Virus record (IMG/VR): IMGVR_UViG_3300044940_000083
Coordinates: 1 to 31,337 of that record
Direction: 5' to 3' (one strand)
DNA length: 31,337 nucleotides
Source of the DNA: a virus
Under the pieces are notes generated by a model, which did no database searches, was not told the origin of the DNA, and saw only the letters and a list, made by a program, of their open reading frames with translations. The translations under genes were made by a program, and so were the position numbers. Below are positions 7,146-15,303 of the stretch, piece by piece. Every line of letters starts with the position of its first letter. Position 1 is the first letter of the stretch.

Positions 7146-8138
7146 TCAAATTGACCAGTGCGAAAACAACCCCCTAAAATCATAACTCTCATATCGATAT
7201 GCTTCTTTCGCTGGGTCGGCATTCACTGACTTGATCGGATAGTATTTGCCATCAGCTCGATACGGCATCAGGTTATGCCCGCGAATTGAATTCGGATCGC
7301 CTCGTTCGGGATCAAAAAACTTGAAAAACAAATCGATGTGATTGCACCGAAACGGTGACCAGTTATTTGTCCTGAACGGTGGATCAACCCGCTCGATCTC
7401 GTATGAATCGTACAACAATGTTCCCGCAGGGTACCCCATGAATTCTGTTTCATTAACGAACCCCGTCTTACTCTGCAACTTAACTGGGCGCTCTCCATTG
7501 TGCGTCCACTCTTGCGGCACATAACACCACCGCAATTTCAAATCGGCCTTACGTTCAGGAATTGCAAGGCTCCCTGAAACTTCCACGCCGTCGGCATCGC
7601 CACCATGATATTTGAACGCCGCCCCTTCGACACTCAGCACATCCGTCGCCGGCTTATAACTCACCCTCGTAAAACGCTCCCACTCCTCCCGCACCCCCGT
7701 ATCCGTTGTTATCTCGTCGTCGTCCGCTACAACATAAGGCAACGGGCCAAACTCACAATCGATCAGCAAATCCTTATATTTTGTTGTCTCATCGGCCCGC
7801 TTCCACTCGGGCAAATTCTCGCCCGTCGATTCCTGCCCCTTGTAGAACTGACCGCCAAGCCGCACCTTTTTGCAATAGAAATTCGGGTAATCAGGATGCC
7901 GAAAAGGTATCTCACGTCGCAAAATGGGATCGGCCCCAGACGGATATTCAACCCAAGAATAACCCAGAAGGAACATTGCTGCATCGTACCGCTTATTCCA
8001 GCCTTCTTTCACGCGGAATAATTTGGTTGCAAGCCCGTCTTCCAAGCTCATCGTAATCGCACCGGGATCGATGTCCGCGATTCGTTCGAGCAATGTAGAC
8101 GGATCAAAATTGGGTAAAACAAGATTCGATTTTGCCAT
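7146..8138 (-). CDS. Predicted tail-tip / virion structural protein
   Basis: The start at 8138 (MAKSNLVLPNF) is preferred over an in-frame ATG 21 nt upstream, because GGGGGA lies 8 nt before it and it begins one base after the tape-measure stop. The 330-residue protein is rich in aromatic and charged residues with mixed alpha/beta character, and has no membrane segment. Its place directly after the tape measure and before the fibre is where distal tail and baseplate hub proteins are usually encoded. I do not recognise sequence motifs of those families, so the call rests on gene order. Confidence 0.65.
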   Translation of the reverse strand: MAKSNLVLPNFDPSTLLERIADIDPGAITMSLEDGLATKLFRVKEGWNKRYDAAMFLLGYSWVEYPSGADPILRREIPFRHPDYPNFYCKKVRLGGQFYKGQESTGENLPEWKRADETTKYKDLLIDCEFGPLPYVVADDDEITTDTGVREEWERFTRVSYKPATDVLSVEGAAFKYHGGDADGVEVSGSLAIPERKADLKLRWCYVPQEWTHNGERPVKLQSKTGFVNETEFMGYPAGTLLYDSYEIERVDPPFRTNNWSPFRCNHIDLFFKFFDPERGDPNSIRGHNLMPYRADGKYYPIKSVNADPAKEAYRYESYDFRGLFSHWSI

Positions 8139-8139
8139 G

Positions 8140-9207
8140 TTAAAAATCCCCCGATGCACTGACCGCCCACGACGTTTGCTGGCCCTTTTGTTCTGTCATT
8201 TTGGCTTTGATGAATTCCGCGAACTGCGTGAAATTCGAATTCAGTTTCTCGGTTGCCTTGACCTCTGGCGATGCCCCCGATTGCACGGCTAACTGGCGTG
8301 CTTTTTGCCCCAACTCGTAGAAACTCGTGTAGATCGCATTACCAGCCGCAGCACCAACACTACTCTTGTTGCCACCCGGGAAAAGCCCCTGTATCCCGTT
8401 TCCTTCATTGTTCTTGTCAAACCCTAACCGTTGCACCCTAGGTATAAACTTCATCAGGTCGGTTATCTGCCGAAACACCCAGCTAATGACCGAAGCGACC
8501 CGCGACAGAGCGTAGGCCAAATCGAGCAACACCGGTTTCATTTCGATCAGCAGGTCTGCAAAGATTCGCATCGTCATTACGATATTTGGGAGTGATTTTT
8601 CAATTTCTTGCAATACGTCGTCCCACAATTCCACCAATACATCTGCGATGACCGCCAGCGCTTCGCCAAGTGGTTCTGTAATAGGTAACACCTTGCCCAA
8701 ATACCGTTCCGCCATGCTCCCAAATTTCTCGAAAGCCGGAGTCAGATACGAAAAAACTTTCGACCAAATGTAGCCCGTCATCGCCGCAAATTTGGCAATC
8801 GAACCCGCAACAGAAACAACCAGCCTCCCCATGCTCTGGATCGACTGGACAAACTCAGGGGAGGCATTTGCAATCGCATCACCAAACTTGCGAACTAGCG
8901 CAGTCGCCTCGGTCAACACAGGTGCGAGGATTCGACCAAAAACGGCCTGCATGTCCGCGAACGCACGGGTGAATCGGTCGTACACGCCGGGGTTGCTCAA
9001 CGCCACGAATTTGCCAATTAGCTTGTCAACGGAACTCACCGCCCCTGTTATGCTCTCGGTCATTTTCCCGAAAGTGTCGGCCATGCTCTGCATAGCTTCG
9101 GCAATTTTTTTCGGGTTGAGCGAATCCTTTAATGTGTCAAGGAATTTCGTGCCCACTTGAAGGGCCATGCTCTTGGCTTGTGCGAGTAACGCAGCTTGGA
9201 CGGCCAT
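8140..9207 (-). CDS. Tape measure protein (short)
   Basis: The start at 9207 has an excellent ribosome binding site (AAGGAGG, 7-nt spacing). The 355-residue protein is almost entirely helical, with long Ala/Leu/Phe-rich amphipathic stretches and hydrophobic segments (such as VLVELWDDVLQEIEKSLPNI). It ends with a glycine-rich loop and a helical tail. It directly follows the frameshifted chaperone pair, the diagnostic position for the tape measure. At the commonly used 1.5 angstrom per residue it would give a tail of roughly 50 nm, short for a siphovirus. Confidence 0.85.
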   Translation of the reverse strand: MAVQAALLAQAKSMALQVGTKFLDTLKDSLNPKKIAEAMQSMADTFGKMTESITGAVSSVDKLIGKFVALSNPGVYDRFTRAFADMQAVFGRILAPVLTEATALVRKFGDAIANASPEFVQSIQSMGRLVVSVAGSIAKFAAMTGYIWSKVFSYLTPAFEKFGSMAERYLGKVLPITEPLGEALAVIADVLVELWDDVLQEIEKSLPNIVMTMRIFADLLIEMKPVLLDLAYALSRVASVISWVFRQITDLMKFIPRVQRLGFDKNNEGNGIQGLFPGGNKSSVGAAAGNAIYTSFYELGQKARQLAVQSGASPEVKATEKLNSNFTQFAEFIKAKMTEQKGQQTSWAVSASGDF

Positions 9208-9209
9208 GA

Positions 9210-9536
9210 TTACCCCTCCTTCTTTGGTTGACCAGTGGGAACGTTTACCCCCATCGATTTCAACCACGCCGTGCCCGCCTTGACCAACTTACCCGCTTCC
9301 TCTTTGGTCAATTTGTCGTGGTTGATACTCTTGCTTGTCGTTATGGGTTCAGGCTTGCCCGCTTGTGCGGCGAGCCGTTTGCGGGCGATAGTGAACAGAC
9401 GATGGATGTCTTTGTTAGTTGCGTCTGCTAGTTCTGCCCGCGTGACTTCTGGCATCACGACCCGGATGGTAACGTACATATCTTCAAACGATATTACGGC
9501 AGGAGTCCCAGACTCTTGAGGAACTCCGCTTGGGCT
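9210..9536 (-). CDS. Tail assembly chaperone, -1 frame extension (gpT-like)
   Basis: This is the second open frame, translated only as a fusion to the upstream chaperone by -1 frameshifting at 9536-9542. It adds 108 residues (from SPSGVPQESGTPAVISFEDM to PTGQPKKEG) to the first 148 residues of the upstream protein, giving a product of about 256 residues. It has no good start of its own. The segment includes a helical region (AELADATNKDIHRLFTIARK) and a lysine-rich stretch. In lambda and many siphoviruses the fusion protein binds the tape measure and recruits tail tube subunits. The stop is 2 nt before the tape-measure start. Confidence 0.83.
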   Translation of the reverse strand, partial: SPSGVPQESGTPAVISFEDMYVTIRVVMPEVTRAELADATNKDIHRLFTIARKRLAAQAGKPEPITTSKSINHDKLTKEEAGKLVKAGTAWLKSMGVNVPTGQPKKEG

Positions 9537-9979
9537 TTTGGGTCGAGCTTGCTGACCTCCTGGGCAGCAACGTGGATTTCTTCTTTTAGAGCCTCGAAAA
9601 TCACCATGTACTCGGTGCCGCATTCATTCAAAAATTGTGCGACCTCTTCGTCGGTCGCTTTCTCGAACCCTTCGACTTGTGCACGTACCCACGCTGGGAG
9701 GGATGCAGGGGACCCCATGTACGCGAGTAAATCTTGGGTAGTAATTGCATTTGGGTCGGTGAGGCACTTGGCAGCCTCTCGGTAAATCTCCGCACGATCC
9801 TCAGCATTATCGATTACTTTTGCCATCTCGACAAACGTGCGTTGCAACGATTGCCGATAGGCCATTTCCACTGCGGCGAGAACGGCTTGCGTGCGGAACG
9901 ACACGGCACGGAGTTTGCCCTTATAGTTGATTGTTGGCTTGGCCCCATCGTTACCCAATACCGAAATGCGGTCTAACAT
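9494..9979 (-). CDS. Tail assembly chaperone (gpG-like)
   Basis: This is a 161-residue, largely helical acidic protein (core AVLAAVEMAYRQSLQRTFVE), located between the tail tube and tape-measure genes. I place the start at the ATG 9979; a GTG at 9997 in the same frame overlaps the preceding gene by 10 nt and is possible. Near its 3' end the codons CCA-AAA form part of the slippery heptamer CCCAAAA, where some ribosomes shift to -1 and continue into the downstream frame. The unshifted product ends KSLGLLP. Gene order, size and the frameshift signal fit the lambda G/GT family, although sequence similarity is not obvious by eye. Confidence 0.85.
   Translation of the reverse strand: MLDRISVLGNDGAKPTINYKGKLRAVSFRTQAVLAAVEMAYRQSLQRTFVEMAKVIDNAEDRAEIYREAAKCLTDPNAITTQDLLAYMGSPASLPAWVRAQVEGFEKATDEEVAQFLNECGTEYMVIFEALKEEIHVAAQEVSKLDPKAQAEFLKSLGLLP
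9502..9542 (-). promoter_or_regulatory. -1 programmed ribosomal frameshift signal
   Basis: On the minus strand the heptamer CCCAAAA (9542 to 9536) sits in the zero frame as C-CCA-AAA, a perfect X-XXY-YYZ site. Eight nucleotides downstream an 8-bp stem forms between GGAGTTCC (9527-9520) and GGGACTCC (9509-9502), with a 10-nt loop and one G-T pair. Slippery site, spacer and stem all match the standard -1 frameshift element. The frame entered has an open reading frame down to 9210. Confidence 0.88.
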
Positions 9980-9987
9980 GCGTGCGA

Positions 9988-10404
9988 TTATTCCCACTTA
10001 GAAGAAACGAACTTGTTGATGTGGAAAGCCAGCTCGACGTTGTCCATATCGGTGATTGCGGTAGATAGTTTTTCGCCAGTCCAGACCGCTTCCACGACGT
10101 AGCCGATATCCGGTTTCATGACGAGCAGATCGAGAGTAACTGTGGATTCTCCGCCGACGAAGATATCCACGTTTTCCGGCACTTGATCGAGCGTAAACCG
10201 GCCTTTCATTGTGCCCGTGCATTTTGTGCGACCGACACCGGCCTGTTCGAGGCAAAACCCATCATCGCCCACCTCGTCCTCAAAGGTGCTGATATCGTGC
10301 GTGGTCACAGCAGTGTCTATATTCCACTCACCGAGGAAGGTGATGATAACACCGTTGACGCGAACGCGACCATATTTGCCGTGTAGTGGATTGATAGCAG
10401 ACAT
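9988..10404 (-). CDS. Predicted major tail tube protein
   Basis: This is a 138-residue beta-rich protein. It begins MSAINPLHGKYGRVRVNGVI and contains GEWNIDTAVTTHDISTFEDE and repeated strand-turn elements (GTMKGRFTLDQ, GESTVTLDLLVMK), a pattern typical of tail tube proteins. Its position immediately before the chaperone pair supports this. A ribosome binding site AGGGG precedes the ATG at 10404. The stop is 8 nt upstream of the chaperone ATG. Confidence 0.75.
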   Translation of the reverse strand: MSAINPLHGKYGRVRVNGVIITFLGEWNIDTAVTTHDISTFEDEVGDDGFCLEQAGVGRTKCTGTMKGRFTLDQVPENVDIFVGGESTVTLDLLVMKPDIGYVVEAVWTGEKLSTAITDMDNVELAFHINKFVSSKWE

Positions 10405-10425
10405 TTTTTTCCCCTACGGTGTTAT

Positions 10426-10953
10426 TTATGCTTTGATGCCAACTACTGTAATTCTCAGGGTCGCTTTGTTTGTTGCGTCTTGATTAGTGAATTTCAGAAT
10501 CTTGTGCGTGCTGTCAACGGTGATACCGGTCTTAGGTTCGAGCATGACTAACGCTCCATCCTTGTACAAATACTCGCCCGAAGTCGTAGCTTTCCATAGG
10601 CCTAACCACCCGTTGATGTCATTAGGTTCGACAAGGATTGATGTAGCTTGTGTCGATTCATCCGCGTTAGCTTCGAGCGTAATTTGCAGAGCCTTCACTT
10701 TTTGGAAACCGACGGTCGTACCAGACCCCAATTCTGCAAACGAAGATAGGTCGAAAGTCGCATTACCTGACGCTGCAAGCTCGATAACTTTTTCGTGAAC
10801 GAGGTCGGCTTGTCCTGTGCTCGTTCCTGCCGTAATTGCTACCGTGTTACTGTTATCAGTCGATGAAATTTTTGAATCGGTCAGACCTGTGCCCAGACTT
10901 TGTTTCGCCGTCCATGTGAGAGCATTGCTTGCAGAGACTGTCAAATTTGTCAT
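10426..10953 (-). CDS. Virion structural protein, beta-rich, 175 aa
   Basis: The sequence is rich in Thr, Ser, Gly and Ala (MTNLTVSASNALTWTAKQSL). It reads like a beta-sandwich surface or tail protein, with TGITVDSTHKILKFTNQDAT near the end. It is translationally coupled to the upstream gene by an ATGA overlap, and GAGGAAGAG lies before the ATG. It sits between the tail terminator-like gene and the tail tube gene, so a second tail tube, tail decoration or neck protein is likely. I cannot name the family. Confidence 0.65.
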   Translation of the reverse strand: MTNLTVSASNALTWTAKQSLGTGLTDSKISSTDNSNTVAITAGTSTGQADLVHEKVIELAASGNATFDLSSFAELGSGTTVGFQKVKALQITLEANADESTQATSILVEPNDINGWLGLWKATTSGEYLYKDGALVMLEPKTGITVDSTHKILKFTNQDATNKATLRITVVGIKA

Positions 10954-11390
10954 GGTAACTCTTCCTCATTCGTATAGGTCACTGAGAATGCCGAGACATC
11001 GTAATTGCCTTCGATATAACTCGCGTCAAAAGTCGGATTCAGGTTGATCTCAGCGTTTCGCACGGTCGTGTAAATATCCAGCTTGTAAACTTTCTTGCGT
11101 ATGTCCTGCCGAAGTTTAGGGACGGTATCGGGGTTAGCGGTTCGTTCTTGTGCTTTCTTAGTGATTATCACAATCAGCACCTCGTAGTTGACCAGCAATG
11201 TCCCTTCAAAAGTCTGGTGTGCGCCCGTCAAATCGTCGTCGCCGTAGCACACGCAAATGAGCGGGAACGTATCCTGTTCGAACGCACGGGGAACCTTCAT
11301 CGTCTTCACGTTCGCTGCGGTCAACCCCGATACCGTGGTGATTGCCGTAGCGACCGCATTGACGATTTCGCCGTGTGAACTCAGTGCCAC
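10950..11390 (-). CDS. Predicted tail completion / terminator protein
   Basis: This is a 146-residue protein starting at a GTG (11390), three bases after the stop of the preceding gene. It has an N-terminal helix (GEIVNAVATAITTVSGL), then alternating strands and a helix (PKLRQDIRKKVYKLDIYTTV), consistent with the alpha/beta fold of tail terminators. The order head closure, this gene, tail tube is the usual order for tail completion proteins. The assignment rests on size, secondary-structure impression and position. Confidence 0.6.
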   Translation of the reverse strand: MALSSHGEIVNAVATAITTVSGLTAANVKTMKVPRAFEQDTFPLICVCYGDDDLTGAHQTFEGTLLVNYEVLIVIITKKAQERTANPDTVPKLRQDIRKKVYKLDIYTTVRNAEINLNPTFDASYIEGNYDVSAFSVTYTNEEELP

Positions 11391-11393
11391 TGG

Positions 11394-11723
11394 TCAACTC
11401 TCCAGAACGCATTCGCATTCGCACATCGCATCGCCGAACGAGGTTTTTACCGCGAGCACCTGATAGTTCAATCCGCCGTAGACCACTCGATCACCAACAC
11501 GCGGGCGGATAACCTGCGAATCGCTCGCGTACAAAGACCACATGATTGAATTTTGCACGATCATGTCTTCCGTCTTCTTGGCCCATTTTTGAGCTTTGAA
11601 ATTCACGCCTTCGGCAAAGGTATCGTCACTCTGACGAAGCGATAACTGGACCGTTAGAACGTAGGGGATTTTGTCCACGAACGCTTTCAACGAGTCAATC
11701 TGAGGCATAACGGGTAATGCCAT
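11394..11723 (-). CDS. Predicted head closure / head-tail connector protein
   Basis: The 109-residue protein contains SQVIRPRVGDRVVYGGLNYQ followed by VLAVKTSFGD. This strand-turn-strand pattern is common in SPP1 gp16-type head closure proteins. The ATG at 11723 begins one base after the upstream stop. It lies between the 94-residue connector-like gene and the tail terminator-like gene, in the expected neck-gene order. Two Cys residues near the C-terminus (ECECVLES) are a curiosity. Confidence 0.6.
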   Translation of the reverse strand: MALPVMPQIDSLKAFVDKIPYVLTVQLSLRQSDDTFAEGVNFKAQKWAKKTEDMIVQNSIMWSLYASDSQVIRPRVGDRVVYGGLNYQVLAVKTSFGDAMCECECVLES

Positions 11724-11724
11724 G

Positions 11725-12009
11725 CTACACCCCGGATTCCGTTCGCATCTCGAAGGGTGCGGTCATGTTGGCCAGTGTGATAGCGAGTGCGACCTGTTCC
11801 GCAGATTCCTTCACCTGTTGTTGCAAGTGGGCCTCATACGCGGGCCAGTCAACGTTCGTGCCGTCCGGTAGCGTGAACTTCGGGTATTCTCCGTTCGCAT
11901 CGATCAACGTCCCGTCGGCATAACGAGCACGCCACGTCACGAGGTGGGCCAGAGCATCCGTATAGGCTTGCTGTGCGAGTCCCAGAGTATCGTCAATCGT
12001 GAAAGCCAC
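11725..12009 (-). CDS. Small head-tail region protein, 94 aa
   Basis: This 94-residue acidic protein starts at a GTG (12009). It has a helical N-terminus (LGLAQQAYTDALAHLVTWRA), a turn (YADGTLIDANGEYPKFTLPD) and a C-terminal helix. It sits between the capsid genes and the head closure-like gene. A head-tail adaptor role is plausible from position, but helical adaptors usually have recognisable motifs and I do not see them. It remains hypothetical. Confidence 0.6.
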   Translation of the reverse strand: MAFTIDDTLGLAQQAYTDALAHLVTWRARYADGTLIDANGEYPKFTLPDGTNVDWPAYEAHLQQQVKESAEQVALAITLANMTAPFEMRTESGV

Positions 12010-12061
12010 AGGAAATTCTCAATGAGTTGCGGGCGTTACTGGATACCGGTTCGTTGTCGTG

Positions 12062-12337
12062 TTAGACCTTGTCGCCGTCGGGTGTGACCGGTTTCGTCTC
12101 GAACAACTCGGTCACGAGGAATGGGTGTGGTGTTGACAATATCCCAAAATATTCGCACGCTTTCGCTTGCACTGTGGTAATGTCGTCCGTTTCGACTACG
12201 CACCCCTCTGGATGATTTGGGTGGGTGCAAAGGTATTTGCGAACGACCGGTGGTGTCGCAACCGGTGGTGTCGCAACCGGTGGTGTCGGTGTATCGGTCG
12301 GTTTCGGCGTATCGGTCGGTTTGGTATCTTTTGCCAT
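12062..12337 (-). CDS. Small protein with Pro/Thr repeats, 91 aa
   Basis: The N-terminal third is low-complexity (KPTDTPKPTDTP, then PPVATPPVATPPVV), encoded by short tandem DNA repeats. The C-terminal part is compact (RKYLCTHPNHPEGCVVETDD) and could be a small metal-binding or beta domain with two Cys and two His, although spacing is not that of a standard zinc finger. It lies directly after the major capsid gene. It could be a capsid-surface or head-associated protein. The ribosome binding site is weak. Confidence 0.55.
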   Translation of the reverse strand: MAKDTKPTDTPKPTDTPTPPVATPPVATPPVVRKYLCTHPNHPEGCVVETDDITTVQAKACEYFGILSTPHPFLVTELFETKPVTPDGDKV

Positions 12338-12400
12338 GTTCGTTTATGCGTTAGTGTTTTGAAGGCGACCAATATCGGGCGATTGTTATTGGGTATTTGG

Positions 12401-13639
12401 TTACAAGTTTTTCGATTTACTCGTGTATCGTGGGTCTTTCACGCCACCCGCGCCGGCTTCAATCGCTTTAATCAATATGGCTACTTCTCGGTTAAACTCT
12501 GCTTCGTTACCCGGAGGAGCGGCTTTGAAGGTCGGCTGAATCCATGATCGATAGACAAACGCGCGTTTGAACTGGCCCATGAACCAATAGTGCACCGCAT
12601 CGCTTGGGCTCACCCCAGCATCCAAGAGCATCTTGTAGGCGTATTTACTCTGCAAGAAGCCTTGCGGAGGAGTAAGCGGGTTTGGCCCTTCGGTGGACAA
12701 CACAGGATTTGTGTTGACTTGACCTGTTCGTACGGTTGTGGCATTGATTGCTGCATTGAAACTCAGTGCAGCATCGGGCATGTGTAAAACCTGCATTTGC
12801 CCAACATCGATATCAATTGGTTCGTTGATGTATGGATCATTGATCTTGTTGAACAATGCTTGTTGTTTGAAGAAGTCGTTCAGACCGAACGTACCGGCGG
12901 TAACGTCAACACCTGTGCGATAGTTAACCCAACTGCCAGTAGTCTGATACGTGTTGTAAGTCGTGTCTTTCCACTTGTAGTTGTTTGTTAAGCCCATGAC
13001 AACTTTGAGGATTTCTTTTTCGCGACGGAGACCGCAACGGAATCCGAGTTTTGTCATGGTGTCTTGCAGCTTGCCCGTGCGGTCTTGGGCAAGCGCTTCG
13101 ATAGTGATCGGCACGATTTGGCCGTAACGACCGATACCGGGCAGGGTGAACCAGTCTTCGACGACCGATGTTTGTGGGTACGGTTCGTTTGGCCGCACCA
13201 AACGGGGTTCGTCAATCACGTTCGAGATACCCGGCACTTTCAATTCGCCCAAAATTGCAGCGGGCATCGTCTCTTCCATTTCTTCGACCAACTGGTCACC
13301 GATGAACGCGGGGTTCTGGTAGCCTTCAATCACCTTGCGAACTAACAATTGACCAGTGATGTTTGTGAACGCACTCGGATCGATACCTAGCGAAGAGTCA
13401 TAGACTCGCCCGTATCGATCCATCGTGAATTCGTTAGGTCGGTGGGCGAGAACATTCCGCCAGTCCTCGCCGAGCATACCCTGTGCAAGTCCGCCCAATG
13501 GCAAGTTAGAATCAATCTTGCCCTGAGCAAACGCATCCATTACTCGCTCAACACCGACACGTATGCTGGGTAAGTCGGGTCGTAGAAAAATCTCGCGGAT
13601 GATTCGCCCCGTTGTAACGGGACTGTTTTTGACAAACAT
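12401..13639 (-). CDS. Major capsid protein
   Basis: This 412-residue protein comes after protease and decoration-like genes, where the major capsid protein is expected. It has a central region SSLGIDPSAFTNITGQLLVR and a spine-helix-like stretch (LQDTMTKLGFRCGLRREKEI), then IDVGQMQVLHMPDAALSF. It ends with a basic tail (RYTSKSKNL). GAGG lies 7 nt before the ATG at 13639. An HK97 fold is likely but is inferred. Its size and order match phage major capsid proteins processed or chaperoned by a protease-scaffold. Confidence 0.8.
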   Translation of the reverse strand: MFVKNSPVTTGRIIREIFLRPDLPSIRVGVERVMDAFAQGKIDSNLPLGGLAQGMLGEDWRNVLAHRPNEFTMDRYGRVYDSSLGIDPSAFTNITGQLLVRKVIEGYQNPAFIGDQLVEEMEETMPAAILGELKVPGISNVIDEPRLVRPNEPYPQTSVVEDWFTLPGIGRYGQIVPITIEALAQDRTGKLQDTMTKLGFRCGLRREKEILKVVMGLTNNYKWKDTTYNTYQTTGSWVNYRTGVDVTAGTFGLNDFFKQQALFNKINDPYINEPIDIDVGQMQVLHMPDAALSFNAAINATTVRTGQVNTNPVLSTEGPNPLTPPQGFLQSKYAYKMLLDAGVSPSDAVHYWFMGQFKRAFVYRSWIQPTFKAAPPGNEAEFNREVAILIKAIEAGAGGVKDPRYTSKSKNL

Positions 13640-13711
13640 AATGGCCTCGGTGTCTGATATTCGTTCGTGTGATCCGATTGTGTGGTGTGCGGGCGTGGGC
13701 GATACTGTGCG

Positions 13712-14188
13712 TTAACTCTGGCGTGCTGCGGGCATGAGTTTCGAGAGCAATTGCACGTCAATGCTGGTGAGCCCTGTCCCTGCGGATCGGCATCGACCAA
13801 TAGCGGTCGCTTCGGTGGCCACACCGACGACCTTTTGCGATTCCAGTGCGTTACCCGTTTGCTTGGCAAGCCCGACGAGGTCGCCGACCGCGTAGGTAGC
13901 CGGCACACACGGCAGGTTAATCACCCCGTCGGTTATCACGAGAACCTCGTTGTCCTTCGGGTGCCCTACAACCCTTGCCACGTTCGCGGGTTTCGCACAG
14001 TTTGAGTAGCCTACAAAGCCGTTCACAAACGCAGCTTGCGTGGTCGCAAGGTTAGTGTCCCACGCGACGTCTTGGCCGCGTACCATTGTGCCGTTGATAA
14101 TTGCGACGAGGTCACCGATTGCAACAGCTTGTGCGGTAGCGATAGGGACTGCGACGGGTGCTTGATTTGGTCCTACGATTACTTGCAT
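13712..14188 (-). CDS. Capsid decoration / cement-like protein
   Basis: The start at 14188 (MQVIVGPNQAPVAVPIATAQ) is chosen over a longer frame that would run into the protease gene. The 158-residue protein is rich in Val, Ala and Gly, with repeated AVAIGDLVAIING and TYAVGDLVGLAKQ elements. This is the style of DUF2190-type capsid cement proteins. It lies between the protease and the major capsid gene, the usual place for decoration proteins. The ribosome binding site is only moderate. Confidence 0.6.
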   Translation of the reverse strand: MQVIVGPNQAPVAVPIATAQAVAIGDLVAIINGTMVRGQDVAWDTNLATTQAAFVNGFVGYSNCAKPANVARVVGHPKDNEVLVITDGVINLPCVPATYAVGDLVGLAKQTGNALESQKVVGVATEATAIGRCRSAGTGLTSIDVQLLSKLMPAARQS

Positions 14189-14232
14189 GGCGGTCTCTCG
14201 GTCATTAGTTTTACTTGGTACGGGCGAATCGG

Positions 14233-15276
14233 TTAGCGAACCTTCGCAATCGCCTCTTCCCACAGTTTGTCCAGTGCGGGGAACTCTTTCGGCTTGTTGG
14301 TCGGTGTAGGGCCGATGGGTTCACGATTGCCGCTAACCGGTCGCGTGGACGGTGCAGGCGTCGGGGTCGCATCGGTAACAGTTTCGACACGACCGGCTTT
14401 AATGGATTCTTCCAGTGCGGCGATTTTTTGGAGAAGGTACACGTTGAGAGCGTCTTGCGTTTTCTCCTCTTTAGATTCGCTGGGATCGCTGTCTTTTTCA
14501 GGTTCTTTCTTTTGTTCTTCTGGTTCGCCCTTCATCACGCTCATAAAAGTTTGCAATGCTTTGATCGCCTTCGATTGCTGAACTTCGTCAAGCTCGTGGT
14601 TACCCATAACCATTGCGGTTAACTCGCCGATCTTCGCAGCGTAGTCTGCAATCGTGATAGGGCCATTGTCCACGTCGGTCGTTGAAGGTGTTGTCGGATC
14701 GAGTAAGGCATCCATGGCTTTTCCTTGTGTTTGTGCGGGGTAACTATTGATCGGGGTCGCGTCGGCAATGCCTTCGGTGCTGTATGGATCGCTCACAAGG
14801 TCGATCCCGATCACACGGAGGATTTCTTGTACAACGCGGGGTTTATTTGGTTGCGGGGGCTCGGTGTAGAGCACTACAGAGTCTTGCGAGAATCCGACCG
14901 CGTGCGGGTTGTTCTTACACCACCACACAAAGGACGGTGCAGCCGAGTGGCACGGGTTAAACCGCAGGTCAGCGTACAGACCAGTTTCGTCAGCTTGCAC
15001 ATTCTCGAACCACCCAAAACGCTCTTCGTACTCGCGGAATTTAGGTTCGCTTAACGGGTCGCTTTTTGAAACGAGGTGATTGATATTGCACGGCTTACCC
15101 TCGAATTTCGATGCGCACCTTGCGAGCATTTCCGCGGGGTAGATTCGATACCCATCCCGCGACGATGTGCCAAGTATTTTGACCCGACGAACGATACCTT
15201 GCACCGCATCGACTTCGGGGAATGCCCCCTTTTCGACGGGTGGTGCAAGGTGTCGTTCTCGAATGTTGGCCAGCAT
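14233..15276 (-). CDS. Capsid maturation protease with C-terminal scaffold-like domain
   Basis: This is a 347-residue protein read from the ATG at 15276; a TTG one codon upstream is possible. The N-terminal domain has prohead protease features: GTSSRDGYRIYP (37-48), NINHLVS with the likely catalytic His67, AVGFSQDSVV with the likely nucleophile Ser130, and IGIDLVSDPYSTEG (157-169). The C-terminal ~130 residues are a highly charged helical region (EEQKKEPEKDSDPSESKEEK) that could act as an internal scaffold removed during maturation. It lies between the portal and the decoration/capsid genes, and no separate scaffold gene is seen. Confidence 0.78.
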   Translation of the reverse strand: MLANIRERHLAPPVEKGAFPEVDAVQGIVRRVKILGTSSRDGYRIYPAEMLARCASKFEGKPCNINHLVSKSDPLSEPKFREYEERFGWFENVQADETGLYADLRFNPCHSAAPSFVWWCKNNPHAVGFSQDSVVLYTEPPQPNKPRVVQEILRVIGIDLVSDPYSTEGIADATPINSYPAQTQGKAMDALLDPTTPSTTDVDNGPITIADYAAKIGELTAMVMGNHELDEVQQSKAIKALQTFMSVMKGEPEEQKKEPEKDSDPSESKEEKTQDALNVYLLQKIAALEESIKAGRVETVTDATPTPAPSTRPVSGNREPIGPTPTNKPKEFPALDKLWEEAIAKVR

Positions 15277-15303
15277 CAAATAAGACTATATGTTCGTTGT
15301 CGG

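Noticed and set aside
6961-7149. A 62-codon frame with TTG start coupled to the 7146 stop and overlapping the tail-fibre start
   Set aside because: It overlaps the fibre gene by about 50 bp in another frame and has no ribosome binding site or domain-like pattern. The 133-nt gap is more likely a leader.
9210-9623. An independently translated 137-residue gene
   Set aside because: The reading frame upstream of 9536 overlaps the chaperone in the -1 frame and its N-terminal part is arginine- and cysteine-rich nonsense. The frameshift fusion explains the open frame.
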